Part shown: piece after piece, positions 8,624 to 17,083 of the stretch
Position numbering within the stretch: position 1 is the stretch's first letter
Layout: every line of letters begins with the position of its first letter
Program-made: the position numbers and the translations under genes
The notes under the pieces: model-generated
What the model was told of the DNA's origin: nothing
Seen by the model: the letters and a program-made list of their open reading frames with translations, nothing else
Database searches by the model: none
Assembly: GCF_000160575.1 (NCBI RefSeq)
Contig: NZ_GG697129.1
Coordinates: 501,349 to 565,348, forward strand
Length of the DNA: 64,000 bases
Origin: Weissella paramesenteroides ATCC 33313
GTDB taxonomy: Bacteria; Bacillota; Bacilli; Lactobacillales; Lactobacillaceae
Reading direction: 5' to 3'

Positions 8624-9220
8624 ATGAACTTAGATGAAAAATTTGCCTATATGGCTACGGGTCAAACTTATAATGATTTAGATCCAATATTAGTGTCTGC
8701 CAGAAAAGAATCAACAAAGTTAACAACCGCCATCAATAATGAGCAAGATATGGCAAAGAAAGAGGTGCTCATTCGCAATCTATTTGGTAGTGCGGGTATT
8801 GCACCAGATCTGAATCCAAATTTTCGTTGTGAATTTGGTCGCAATATTCACGTTGGTGATTACTTTTATGCAAATTATGATACCGTCATTCTAGATGGCG
8901 CTAAAGTTACTATTGGTGATCGTGTCTTATTCGGTCCTAAAGTTGGACTCTATACCAGCAATCATTCATTTGATGCCCGTGAACGCGAACTTGGTGGTTG
9001 CATCGCCAAACCAATTTCGATTGGTAATCGGTGTTGGTTAGCAGCTAACGTAACTGTGTTACCTGGTGTCACAATTGGGGACGACGTTATCATTGGTGCA
9101 GGGAGCGTTGTAACTCATGATATTCCAAGCAACGTTATCGCAGTTGGTAACCCTTGCCATGTATTACGAGAAATTACTGAAGCAGACAAAACTGGCTTCA
9201 ACGGTCAAGATTTTATATAA
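8624..9220 (+). CDS. Maltose/galactoside O-acetyltransferase family protein (1)
   Basis: The 198-residue protein has an N-terminal Mac domain (residues about 1-55, DEKFAYMATGQTYNDLDP) and a left-handed beta-helix of hexapeptide repeats (VTIGDRVLFGPKVGLYT, VTVLPGVTIGDDVIIGAGSV). The catalytic His is in SNHSFD. Family members transfer acetyl from acetyl-CoA to sugars and act as trimers. The start has a strong GGGGGG site. A paralogue is convergent at 9282-9887, separated by a shared terminator. The specific sugar is unknown. Confidence 0.9.
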   Translation: MNLDEKFAYMATGQTYNDLDPILVSARKESTKLTTAINNEQDMAKKEVLIRNLFGSAGIAPDLNPNFRCEFGRNIHVGDYFYANYDTVILDGAKVTIGDRVLFGPKVGLYTSNHSFDARERELGGCIAKPISIGNRCWLAANVTVLPGVTIGDDVIIGAGSVVTHDIPSNVIAVGNPCHVLREITEADKTGFNGQDFI

Positions 9221-9226
9221 AAAAAA

Positions 9227-9278
9227 CTGAGAAGTAGATACTGGTTCTTACCAGATTATCAATACTTCTCAGCTTTTT
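9227..9278. terminator. Bidirectional terminator between the two acetyltransferases
   Basis: CTGAGAAGTA and TACTTCTCAG form the stem, with an internal CTGG/CCAG stem, A-tract before and T-tract after. It serves both convergent genes. Confidence 0.85.
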
Positions 9279-9281
9279 TAT

Positions 9282-9887
9282 TTATACGTGGCGAATAATA
9301 TGTGCCGGATTTCCAGCAACAACGGTATTACTTGGTATATCGTGGGTAACCACACTGCCAGCTCCAACAACGACATTGTCACCAATTGTAACTCCTGGCA
9401 AAACAATCACTGATCCACCAAACCAGCAGTCATCACCAATCGTAATTGGCAAATCATATTGCCAACCTTCACGACGTAATTCCTTGTTATTTGGATGATG
9501 ATTTGGTGTGTACAACTGCGTATTAGGTCCTAAGAAGCAGTTTTTACCAATGGTAATTTTACCAGCACTCAAAATAGTGAAATTCAAATTAATAAATGTT
9601 CCTTGGTCAATAAATAAATTGTCAGGGTACTCAATATTAGTAATTGGAAAATAAACTTCCACATCATCAGCCATATGCGGTACTAATTCATGTAATTGTT
9701 TTAGTGCCTTATCAAAATCATCTATCGCAATTTTATTCAATTTTTGAATCGCTTGCGTACTTGATTTAACAATAGCTTGTAATTGGGGTTCCTTCCCATA
9801 CTGATACCAATCTCCATCCGCAACCTTCTCAAATATAGGTTTCTTTGCTAAAGCTTCAATATCTGGTTCGTCTAGTTTTTTAGGCAT
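9282..9887 (-). CDS. Maltose/galactoside O-acetyltransferase family protein (2)
   Basis: The 201-residue hexapeptide-repeat acetyltransferase has the same core as its neighbour (VIVLPGVTIGDNVVVGAGSV, catalytic His in TPNHHPN). Its N-terminus is longer and differs from a classical Mac domain, running to about residue 75 (AIQKLNKIAIDDFDKALKQL). GGAGAAG precedes the ATG. It is not a tandem duplicate in sequence: the two genes are convergent and differ in N-terminal half. The substrate is unknown. Confidence 0.88.
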   Translation of the reverse strand: MPKKLDEPDIEALAKKPIFEKVADGDWYQYGKEPQLQAIVKSSTQAIQKLNKIAIDDFDKALKQLHELVPHMADDVEVYFPITNIEYPDNLFIDQGTFINLNFTILSAGKITIGKNCFLGPNTQLYTPNHHPNNKELRREGWQYDLPITIGDDCWFGGSVIVLPGVTIGDNVVVGAGSVVTHDIPSNTVVAGNPAHIIRHV

Positions 9888-9972
9888 ATTCTTCTCCGAC
9901 TCACGATAAAAGCTAAAATCTCCATTTCATTATAAGTGTTTTAATGATTATTTAATACCTTTTTTAGCAAAA

Positions 9973-10001
9973 AAAGTTGGAACATTTTTTGTTCCAACTT
10001 T
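9973..10001 (-). terminator. Terminator downstream of the anion permease
   Basis: AAAGTTGGAACA and TGTTCCAACTTT form a perfect stem around T-rich loop sequence, with T-rich flanks in minus orientation. It ends the permease operon. Confidence 0.85.
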
Positions 10002-10022
10002 ATTTTACTAAAATTTCATGAA

Positions 10023-11120
10023 TTACAAACCAAATGAAACCAACAAGACAGCTGCCATAACGAAATTTAACACCATGAACAATTTCAAAAATGTTGATGA
10101 TGAATCTGGTTCAATTTGACGATACACACGGAACCCAATCAAATTTGCCATCGAGGCAATCATCGTTCCTAGCCCACCAATATTAGTACCTAGGAATAAT
10201 TCATGGGCATGATCCGTAAATGTTGAAATTAAAATTGTTGACGGTACGTTGGAGATAATTTGACTTAGAGCAAAACTACCGAACAGCACATGTGCTGGTG
10301 TATCAAATAGTGAGCTAACAAGCGTCTGTACCATATGTATATTGGCTAAATTATTTGTTGCAACAAAGAAGAACAAGAATGTTGCTAATAAACCATAATC
10401 AACCATTTTAAATATTTTGCGATTATAGATAAAGAAGACGATCAAGATAAGTGGTACCACAACATTAAATGGCAACCAGCCAAAAATTGTTGCAATCAAA
10501 ACAACACCTGTACAAATCAAGAAAACTAATTGGCGATTTTCAACATGTTCAGCTGGTTTTAAATCAATTGCCAGTGGCTCCATTTTAATAAAACGCGTAA
10601 TGATAATCATCAAAATCAGTGATACCACGGTCAATGAGGCAGACCAAGTGAAGAACTCACCAACACTCACCCCGTAGTGACCAAATAAGTATAGGTTTTG
10701 TGACTTACCAAATGGAAATAAAATAGCGCCAGAATTAGCAGCCATAATAATCAAGGTTGAGCCAATAATTTTTAATTGCGTTGATAGTCCTGATGCTAAT
10801 CGTAAATAAATCGGCATTAACGTTAAGATAGCAATATCATTGGATAACAACATTGCACCAAAGAATGACAACAAGGTCACACTGGTCATTAACGCCCGCG
10901 CATGATGGCTTCGACTAACTAACCAGACTGATACGGCATGTAAAACACCTGCGTTCTCTAGCAAGCTAACCCAAATCATCATTGTCATTAAACTAAAAAT
11001 AGTGTGCCAGTTAACAGCACCTAAATCTGGTACCACAAAAAAGGACGTAACGACCGCTAGCACCATGCTAACAGTAAACATTACGTCGCTCTTTAAGTAC
11101 GTAAAAATACGATTAACCAT
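10023..11120 (-). CDS. SLC13/ArsB-NhaD superfamily anion permease
   Basis: The 365-residue protein starts at the ATG at 11120, four bases after the stop of a small upstream gene; a frame extension to 11159 overlaps that gene and is unlikely. About ten hydrophobic segments carry superfamily motifs such as LLSNDIAILTLMP and FALSQIISNVPSTIL (the NxP re-entrant loop motif), with GAILFPFGKSQNLYLFG between them. Related carriers move citrate, sulfate, arsenite or Na+/H+. The family is clear; the substrate is not. An arsenate reductase is encoded far away at 47012, so no functional link can be drawn. Confidence 0.8.
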   Translation of the reverse strand: MVNRIFTYLKSDVMFTVSMVLAVVTSFFVVPDLGAVNWHTIFSLMTMMIWVSLLENAGVLHAVSVWLVSRSHHARALMTSVTLLSFFGAMLLSNDIAILTLMPIYLRLASGLSTQLKIIGSTLIIMAANSGAILFPFGKSQNLYLFGHYGVSVGEFFTWSASLTVVSLILMIIITRFIKMEPLAIDLKPAEHVENRQLVFLICTGVVLIATIFGWLPFNVVVPLILIVFFIYNRKIFKMVDYGLLATFLFFFVATNNLANIHMVQTLVSSLFDTPAHVLFGSFALSQIISNVPSTILISTFTDHAHELFLGTNIGGLGTMIASMANLIGFRVYRQIEPDSSSTFLKLFMVLNFVMAAVLLVSFGL

Positions 11121-11124
11121 GTGC

Positions 11125-11298
11125 TTATTTCTCTTCCTCGATCGCTTTACCACGGGCATTCGCTAGTCGAATAATTTCATACGATTTAGCTGCCATTAAA
11201 GAAGTAATCCCTGCCGATATCGTCATTGCCGGAATCAATAAAACAGCAAGCTTAGCAGTTGTCACTTCGGTATTATCATGATGCCTTTTAAAAATCAT
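11125..11298 (-). CDS. Small (57-residue) single-pass membrane protein upstream of the permease
   Basis: AAGGAGATAGGT directly precedes an ATG at 11298 that opens 57 codons: MIFKRHHDNTEV, a hydrophobic segment (AKLAVLLIPAMTISAGITSL), then a charged tail ending NARGKAIEEEK. The stop is four bases before the permease ATG, and the permease ribosome binding site (GAGGAAG) is inside this gene, so the two are translationally coupled. This strongly suggests a small accessory subunit or regulator of the permease. I do not recognise the family. Confidence 0.75.
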   Translation of the reverse strand: MIFKRHHDNTEVTTAKLAVLLIPAMTISAGITSLMAAKSYEIIRLANARGKAIEEEK

Positions 11299-11737
11299 AC
11301 CTATCTCCTTAGTTGATTCGCAAAATAATAAAGATGCAAGTATATTATCGAAAAAACTCGGACAATACGCAACAAAACTCCTGTAACATAATACCTGCTA
11401 AAAATGCTTATTTTTTCACTTTTTAATTTAAAAACGGATATGAATTTGTAATATCTTTCGCATAATTCGTTATATAACGAACAAATGTCTAATAAACAGA
11501 CTTTAAGTTAGCGTTTCATCTGTAATAATCTTTACAATAAAATTACTGTTTATCTATAATAATCAACAATTCGTTACAAGCATCACTTGCTTGAAATATA
11601 AGCGCTTTCAGTTGTTTTAAAATCAAAAAGCATACTTATTATATCCAATAAATTCGTTTTATCACAGGAAAACCGCTTTGATTTGGTATTATCCCATAAG
11701 TTTGTTACAATAGTTGCTATTGTCAAAAGGAGGAACT
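11299..11737. other. Intergenic region between divergent permease operons
   Basis: About 440 AT-rich bases separate the anion-permease operon (minus) and an amino acid permease (plus). Apart from a cre-like site at 11597-11610 I see no RNA gene, T-box core or terminator. Promoters in both directions must lie here. Confidence 0.6.
11597..11610. promoter_or_regulatory. cre-like site upstream of the amino acid permease
   Basis: TATAAGCGCTTTCA fits the CcpA consensus TGWAANCGNTNWCA at 13 of 14 positions. It lies about 130 bases before the permease start, so catabolite control is plausible. Confidence 0.55.
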
Positions 11738-13336
11738 ATGAAGTCCGACAAAACAACAAAAATTGGCTTATTCCAGCTCATCATGCTAACACTAGGATCA
11801 TTAATCGGTTCAGGTTGGTTATTCGGGTCTTGGGAGGCCACCCGTGTAGCGGGGCCCGCTGCAATTATTTCATGGGTAATCGGTGGTCTTGTTATCGCCG
11901 CAATTGCCTACAATTACATTGAATTGGGGGCCATGTTTCCAGAAGCTGGAGGCATGAGTCGTTACGCACAATATTCGCATGGGCCTCTATTAGGCTTTAT
12001 TGCATCTTGGTCCAATTGGGTATCATTAATCACTTTGATTCCGATTGAAGCCGTTGCCGCAGTGCAATACATGAGCTCATGGCCGTGGGCATGGGCAAAT
12101 TGGACCCAACAATTTTTTAGCAATGGTACGATTACGACACCAGGGTTACTACTGGTATTTGGATTTATGCTAGTCTTTACCCTCATCAATTTCTGGTCAG
12201 TTACCTTGCTAACACGCTTTACGAATTTTATTTCTCTTTTCAAAATTGGTGTGCCAACAATTACCGTTATCATGTTAACATTATCAAGTTTCCATCCTGG
12301 TAACTATGGTCATTCATTACATGAATTTATGCCGTATGGTTCTGCACCAATCTTCTCAGCAACGGCAACAGCAGGTATTATCTTTTCATTTAATGCCTTC
12401 CAAACAGTAATCAATATGGGAAGCGAAATTAAAAATACCAAGAAAAATATTAGTCGTGGTATTTTCTTATCACTACTAATTAGTGGTATTATCTATATTT
12501 TGATTCAAAGTGCCTACATTATGGCAATTGAGCCATCAACCATAGCACAACACGGTTGGCACGGTATCAACTTCAGGTCACCATTTGCCGATTTAGCAAT
12601 ATTGCTCGGTATTCATTGGTTATCTGTCTTACTTTACCTTGACGCCTTTATCTCACCTGTTGGAACAGGTGTGTCATTTGCAGCCTCGACTGGACGTGTA
12701 CTTTTCGCCATGGAAAGTAATAAACATATGCCAAAGTTCTTAGGGAAACTAAGTTCTAAGTTCTATATGCCTCGCGCTGCGATGTTAACAAATCTAATTA
12801 TCAGTATGATTATGGTTTCGGTATTCCGATCATGGTCAACCTTAGCAACTGTTATCTGTGCTTCTACTTTGATTGCCTATTTAACAGGTCCGGTGACTGC
12901 AGTCGCTTTCCGGCATACCGCACCTAACTTTAAGCGTCCTGTAAAATTAAAGATGCTATCATTCATGGCACCTGTCGCTTTTGTGCTAGCATCATTAGCA
13001 ATTTATTGGTCAATGTGGCCAACTACGATTGAAGTTATCTTGGTAATTTTGCTAGGTTTGCCGATATATTTCTACTATGAATACAAGGCTAAAAACAATG
13101 ATACATGGAAGGCTTTCAAATCGGCCCTTTGGTTGATCGTCTACCTTATCTTCATTTCATTGATTTCATTTGCCGGTAGTCATGAATTTAATGGTGCAGG
13201 TTGGATCAGTTATCCATGGGATTTCGTCGTTATTATTGTTATCTCATTAATCTTCTATTACTGGGGTGTCAAAAGTGCTCAGATTTTCCCTGATTATTAT
13301 CAAGCTAAAAAACTAAATGATTCTGTTAGAGAATAA
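11738..13336 (+). CDS. APC-superfamily amino acid permease
   Basis: The 532-residue, 12-helix protein starts at the ATG at 11738 behind AAAAGGAGG; an upstream in-frame ATG lacks a site. The first helix carries the APC signature GSLIGSGWLFG and helix 6 has GIIFSFNAFQTVINMGSEIKN, the usual amino-acid binding region. It imports or exchanges amino acids across the membrane using a cation gradient. It stands alone between terminators and has a cre-like site upstream. Substrate unknown. Confidence 0.88.
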   Translation: MKSDKTTKIGLFQLIMLTLGSLIGSGWLFGSWEATRVAGPAAIISWVIGGLVIAAIAYNYIELGAMFPEAGGMSRYAQYSHGPLLGFIASWSNWVSLITLIPIEAVAAVQYMSSWPWAWANWTQQFFSNGTITTPGLLLVFGFMLVFTLINFWSVTLLTRFTNFISLFKIGVPTITVIMLTLSSFHPGNYGHSLHEFMPYGSAPIFSATATAGIIFSFNAFQTVINMGSEIKNTKKNISRGIFLSLLISGIIYILIQSAYIMAIEPSTIAQHGWHGINFRSPFADLAILLGIHWLSVLLYLDAFISPVGTGVSFAASTGRVLFAMESNKHMPKFLGKLSSKFYMPRAAMLTNLIISMIMVSVFRSWSTLATVICASTLIAYLTGPVTAVAFRHTAPNFKRPVKLKMLSFMAPVAFVLASLAIYWSMWPTTIEVILVILLGLPIYFYYEYKAKNNDTWKAFKSALWLIVYLIFISLISFAGSHEFNGAGWISYPWDFVVIIVISLIFYYWGVKSAQIFPDYYQAKKLNDSVRE

Positions 13337-13369
13337 AAAATATAGGGTAGATAATCTCTATTGTTACAG

Positions 13370-13406
13370 AAAAAACGAAAGTTCCACATGGAACTTTCGT
13401 TTTTTT
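13370..13406. terminator. Bidirectional terminator
   Basis: AAAAACGAAAGTTCC and GGAACTTTCGTTTTT form a perfect stem around ACAT. It serves the permease (plus) and the convergent TVP38 gene, whose stop codon lies at its edge. Confidence 0.9.
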
Positions 13407-14001
13407 AATGTCCAAACATTCTTAACAACCAGTTTGCACCGTATAACATCCCCAAACTATAAATGAAAATTGATAATGGTTTACCAGCCAATATAATTAT
13501 CGTAAATTCATGCCACGTCATCTTTGTCAAACTTGTTAATAGTACCAATGCATCATCTGGTGCAACTGGTGAGAAAATTAACAAAGCAAAGGTCCAATAC
13601 CAACCTTTAGAGTCTAAACGATCCATATACTTATTCAGTGTATCCTCGCTGACAAAGATATCAATGACACGTCTACCATAACGACGTCCCAGCCAGAATA
13701 GGATCATGGATCCTAATACAATGCCAATGTAATTATACAAAAATCCTAGCCAAGGGCCGAACATCACAACACCAGCTGCTAATGAGACTCCTCCTGGTAG
13801 TATTGGAATAACCACCTGCACAATTTGGACAAAAACAAACAAAATTGGTGCCCAAATGCCGTATTTCTTCAGTAGCTTAATCAATGAATCCGTATCATTA
13901 AAGACGCCAATTCGATACAAATGGACGACTAACCAACCGAGTAGTACAAGCATAATAACTGATAATATTTTTATTAATAACCGTATGTAGCGTATCTTCA
14001 T
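13405..14001 (-). CDS. TVP38/TMEM64 (DedA/VTT-domain) membrane protein
   Basis: The 198-residue protein has about five membrane segments and the VTT/SNARE-associated signature: VIPILPGGVSLAAGVVMFGPWLG followed by GSMILFWLGRRYGRRV and the SPVAPDD motif. GGGGATG precedes the ATG. DedA and TVP38 proteins are now linked to lipid (undecaprenyl-phosphate or phospholipid) scrambling; this is a family inference. It is monocistronic. Confidence 0.88.
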   Translation of the reverse strand: MKIRYIRLLIKILSVIMLVLLGWLVVHLYRIGVFNDTDSLIKLLKKYGIWAPILFVFVQIVQVVIPILPGGVSLAAGVVMFGPWLGFLYNYIGIVLGSMILFWLGRRYGRRVIDIFVSEDTLNKYMDRLDSKGWYWTFALLIFSPVAPDDALVLLTSLTKMTWHEFTIIILAGKPLSIFIYSLGMLYGANWLLRMFGH

Positions 14002-14315
14002 GTCATCCCCAAGACTACCGCCAAACTAATTTGGACTCATAAATTATTCTAAGGTTAAAATTATGATGTTAATTTAACCTTTAACGGATAGTATGGTTGA
14101 AAAATAAATATCCATTCAAACATTTTTCTCACCCTATCATTTAAGAAAATATTTTACCTAAAAATTTTACAAAAATCTATATCATTTCCTGTGCGTAGTA
14201 TCCCAGCAGTGCAACTAACATTAAAAAACGAAATGTCCTTATTGTGAATGACCTATCAACAGCATGTTATACTAAGGCATATAAAGGCAATCATTCCATA
14301 TGGAGGTATTATCCT
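14002..14315. other. Intergenic region upstream of the TIM paralogue
   Basis: These 314 AT-rich bases lie between divergent genes. I see an extended -10 (TGTTATACT near 14264-14272) for the rightward gene, with no good -35, and no stable hairpin, repeat or RNA gene. Confidence 0.5.
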
Positions 14316-15005
14316 ATGCTAGCAGTTTTAAATTTCAAAAATTTAGTTGATTTTGAACAACAAAAACAATTTTTAGCTGATCTCAGTCAGGCAACTGTTG
14401 ACGTTGACTTAAAGATTGCACCAACACTACCGGTACCAAACACTTATGATAATTTTGAAGTTGTCAGTCAAAACTTAACCATTAAACAACGCACGGTCGG
14501 TGAAATTTCGCCCAGTGTTTTACAATCATTAGGTATAACAACGAGCTTTATTGGTCATTTGGAACGTCGTAAATCATTGAATGAAGGTTTGCTGATTGTT
14601 CGCAAGCGTCTTGAAAATGCTTTAGAAAATAACATCACACCGATTCTATCAGTCGGTCAGTATAGCAACATTGACATGGTTGTTGAAGAATTAGGCATTT
14701 TACTAAAAGATGAGCCAATCACAAAGCCGATTATTATTGCCTATGAATCACTGGCTTCAACTGAAATGGGGCGTGCACTCTACTCTATTGATGAAATCCG
14801 TGATATTCATGATGCTATTCGAAAGTTTATGAAAACTAACTATCCAGAAATTTCATACCAATTAATTCTAGGTGGTCACATGGATGAAGCCGGCTCTCCA
14901 ATCGCAAATGCTATTGGCTATGATGGCGTCCTAATTGGTGATCGTTACCATACCCTAGCCGCTTTTCAACCTGTACTGGATGTACTAAACAAGCTTAGTC
15001 GCTAA
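14316..15005 (+). CDS. Divergent triosephosphate isomerase-like protein
   Basis: The 229-residue protein starts at the ATG at 14316 behind TGGAGG. It keeps the triosephosphate isomerase fold order and the three catalytic residues: Lys8 in LNFKN (normally NWKMN), His81 in IGHLERR (normally GHSERR) and Glu144 in AYESLAS (normally AYEPVWAIG). The phosphate-gripping loop 6 (VWAIGTG) is changed to LASTEMG, and the YGGS and VGGAS motifs are LGGH and LIGDR. It is about 20 residues shorter than usual. It is therefore a paralogue, not the glycolytic enzyme; its substrate is unknown and isomerase activity may be altered or lost. Confidence 0.8.
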   Translation: MLAVLNFKNLVDFEQQKQFLADLSQATVDVDLKIAPTLPVPNTYDNFEVVSQNLTIKQRTVGEISPSVLQSLGITTSFIGHLERRKSLNEGLLIVRKRLENALENNITPILSVGQYSNIDMVVEELGILLKDEPITKPIIIAYESLASTEMGRALYSIDEIRDIHDAIRKFMKTNYPEISYQLILGGHMDEAGSPIANAIGYDGVLIGDRYHTLAAFQPVLDVLNKLSR

Positions 15006-15080
15006 GTTGTTTTGAATCCCCAATGCAACACGTTTATGCTATCAAACTGACACACTCATAATTAATATATTTTTAATTAG

Positions 15081-15115
15081 AAGGGGTTGGGACATTTTCT
15101 GTCACAACCTCTATT
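15081..15115 (+). terminator. Probable terminator after the TIM paralogue
   Basis: AAGGGGTTGGGACA and TGTCACAACCTCT form an imperfect stem around TTTTC, followed by ATTTCTT. The T-run is weak, so strength is uncertain. Confidence 0.5.
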
Positions 15116-15156
15116 TCTTATGACTTAATTGAATTTTAGTCTTATTCGCGAGATAA

Positions 15157-15170
15157 TGAAAGCGTTACCA
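15157..15170. promoter_or_regulatory. cre site directly upstream of a 2-hydroxyacid dehydrogenase
   Basis: TGAAAGCGTTACCA matches the CcpA consensus at 13 of 14 positions and lies only about 20 bases before the start codon. That position, after the promoter, suits repression by CcpA. Confidence 0.65.
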
Positions 15171-15190
15171 AAAAGAAAAGGAGATACATC

Positions 15191-16153
15191 ATGAGTAAGG
15201 TATATCTGTCAGCAGAATTACCCGCATTGGCTACAAAAACATTAATTGATCATGGATTTGACGTTTCGATTTACGATGGTGAAGGTTTAGTTTCACATGA
15301 AACATTGCTTGAGAGCGTCCGTGATATTGACTTCTTAATTACACCACTATCAACCAAAGTAGATCGTGAAATTATCGATGCCGCACCCAAATTAAAATTA
15401 ATCGCTAATTTTGGGGCTGGTTTCAATAACATCGATACGGCTTATGCCAAAGAAAAAGGTATTCCAGTCACAAATACGCCAGCTGTCTCAACTAACGCTG
15501 TTGCTGAAGTAACCATTGGACTAATGCTTGCATTGAGTCATCGCATTGTTGAAGGAAACTACAAAATGCATCGTGATGGATTCCTCGGCTGGGCACCATT
15601 GTTCTTCTTAGGACATGAGATAGCTGGTAAGACACTAGGAATCGTTGGGCTTGGTAACATTGGTAGTGATGTTGCTCGAAAAGCAAATGCGCTAGGTATG
15701 CACGTGCAATATTATAAGCGTACGCCTTTGTCTGATCCGGAAGAACGTTCAATGAAGGTTACTTACCGGCCATTTGATGAATTAATTGCAACAAGTGATT
15801 TTATCTCAATCAATGCACCGCAAACCGATGAAAATTATCATCAATTCAACGAAGCGGCTTTCAAAGCAATGAAGTCTACAGCGAACATTATTAACGTTGG
15901 GCGTGGTCCAATCATTGACGAAGCTGCTCTATTAAAAGCGCTTAAAGATGGTGAAATTGCCGGTGCAGCACTAGATGTCTACGAACGAGAACCTGAAGTT
16001 GATGATGGCTTTAAAATACTACAAAACGTTATCCTAACACCACACGTTGGTAATGCCACCGTGGAAGCTCGTGATGCGATGGCTAAAATTGTCGCTGAAA
16101 ACGTCGTGTTAGTTGATAATGGCCAATCAGCAAAATTTATCGTTAACCCTTAA
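15191..16153 (+). CDS. 2-hydroxyacid dehydrogenase (phosphoglycerate/glyoxylate reductase-like)
   Basis: The 320-residue enzyme has the NAD-binding motif GIVGLGNIGSDVARKA and catalytic Arg (NVGRGPIIDE), Glu (YEREPEV) and His (LTPHVGNAT). It lacks the ACT/regulatory domain of long SerA forms. Such proteins reduce glyoxylate, hydroxypyruvate or other 2-keto acids with NAD(P)H. AAAGGAGAT precedes the ATG, and a cre site just upstream implies catabolite repression. It is monocistronic, bounded by terminators. It is the third of four related dehydrogenases in this half of the window. Confidence 0.87.
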   Translation: MSKVYLSAELPALATKTLIDHGFDVSIYDGEGLVSHETLLESVRDIDFLITPLSTKVDREIIDAAPKLKLIANFGAGFNNIDTAYAKEKGIPVTNTPAVSTNAVAEVTIGLMLALSHRIVEGNYKMHRDGFLGWAPLFFLGHEIAGKTLGIVGLGNIGSDVARKANALGMHVQYYKRTPLSDPEERSMKVTYRPFDELIATSDFISINAPQTDENYHQFNEAAFKAMKSTANIINVGRGPIIDEAALLKALKDGEIAGAALDVYEREPEVDDGFKILQNVILTPHVGNATVEARDAMAKIVAENVVLVDNGQSAKFIVNP

Positions 16154-16214
16154 GATTTAGAATATTTTTCGACTTCATTTTTTAGAACACATTAAAAAAT
16201 TCAATCTACTGACT

Positions 16215-16267
16215 AAAATACGCCATAATTATTAGACACATAACCTAACAATTATGGCGTATTTTTT
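16215..16267. terminator. Bidirectional terminator
   Basis: AAAATACGCCATAATT and AATTATGGCGTATTTT form a perfect 16-bp stem followed by further T residues, between the dehydrogenase and the convergent ABC operon. Confidence 0.9.
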
Positions 16268-16303
16268 CATGACTTAATAAGTTTTGAACTAGTAAAGCAT
16301 AAA

Positions 16304-17083
16304 TTAACTCTTCAAAAACATATGAACGTACACACGATATGATAAGAATGCAAAGATAAATATTTCACCAACAATCCAACATGTAGCCACGAACCCAGTA
16401 TGCTGACTAACAGCAACAGTCTGATCAAGCAGACCACGAGCAGTATTCACAACCGGTGTCATAGGCTGATAATTAGCAAATAACTGAATTGGCTTTGCCA
16501 TACCTTTCGTTGGCATTAATGCAGAGCTAACAAATAACAGCATCAATAGCACATATGAAAATCCCCCAGCCGATGCATAGTTATCTGCTTTTAGTGAGAA
16601 CGGGATAGCTAACAAAGTAATTCCGAGACCAAATAGGACTGATAATCCAATAAACATGAGCATCGAACCAACTGTTGCATTTGGACGATACCCCATTAAT
16701 ACACCAACAAAAAATACCAATATTTCAGCAATCATCATAAATATCACTGAAGCTAGCACATGTGAGCCAAGTATGACCCAGCGTGAAATTGGTAGCGAAT
16801 GTAATCGATTTAAAAATCCAGAAGTTCTATCCATATTGATGCGCATAGCAGTATATGCTGAACCCATAGCCATCGTCAGTAGTAAGAATCCAGGCAAAGC
16901 ATAGTTAAGGTAGGTGAGTGAACTAGTATTACCTGTAGTTACGATATTGCCTCCCATGACGTAGACAAAGAATAACAACATAAATATTGGCATTGCAATA
17001 ACTGTAATAATCGTATCAACATTCGTTAAATTTTGTCTAATAATACGCCAAGTAAGGACATTCAATTGCTTAATTATTTGCAT
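16304..17083 (-). CDS. ABC-2 type transporter permease (drug efflux, DrrB-like)
   Basis: The 259-residue protein has six hydrophobic segments and the ABC-2 signature in the last half (LPTKGMAKPIQLFANYQPMT region). GGAGG precedes the ATG and its start overlaps the ATPase gene by 14 bases. It forms the membrane part of a two-gene exporter with the ATPase at 17070-17987. The operon order PadR, DUF1048, ATPase, permease is common in Firmicutes for multidrug or cationic peptide resistance. Confidence 0.85.
   Translation of the reverse strand: MQIIKQLNVLTWRIIRQNLTNVDTIITVIAMPIFMLLFFVYVMGGNIVTTGNTSSLTYLNYALPGFLLLTMAMGSAYTAMRINMDRTSGFLNRLHSLPISRWVILGSHVLASVIFMMIAEILVFFVGVLMGYRPNATVGSMLMFIGLSVLFGLGITLLAIPFSLKADNYASAGGFSYVLLMLLFVSSALMPTKGMAKPIQLFANYQPMTPVVNTARGLLDQTVAVSQHTGFVATCWIVGEIFIFAFLSYRVYVHMFLKS

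Noticed and set aside
11683..12273. Short open frames overlapping the amino acid permease
   Set aside because: They are alternate-frame or antisense to a strong 12-helix protein and have no independent support.
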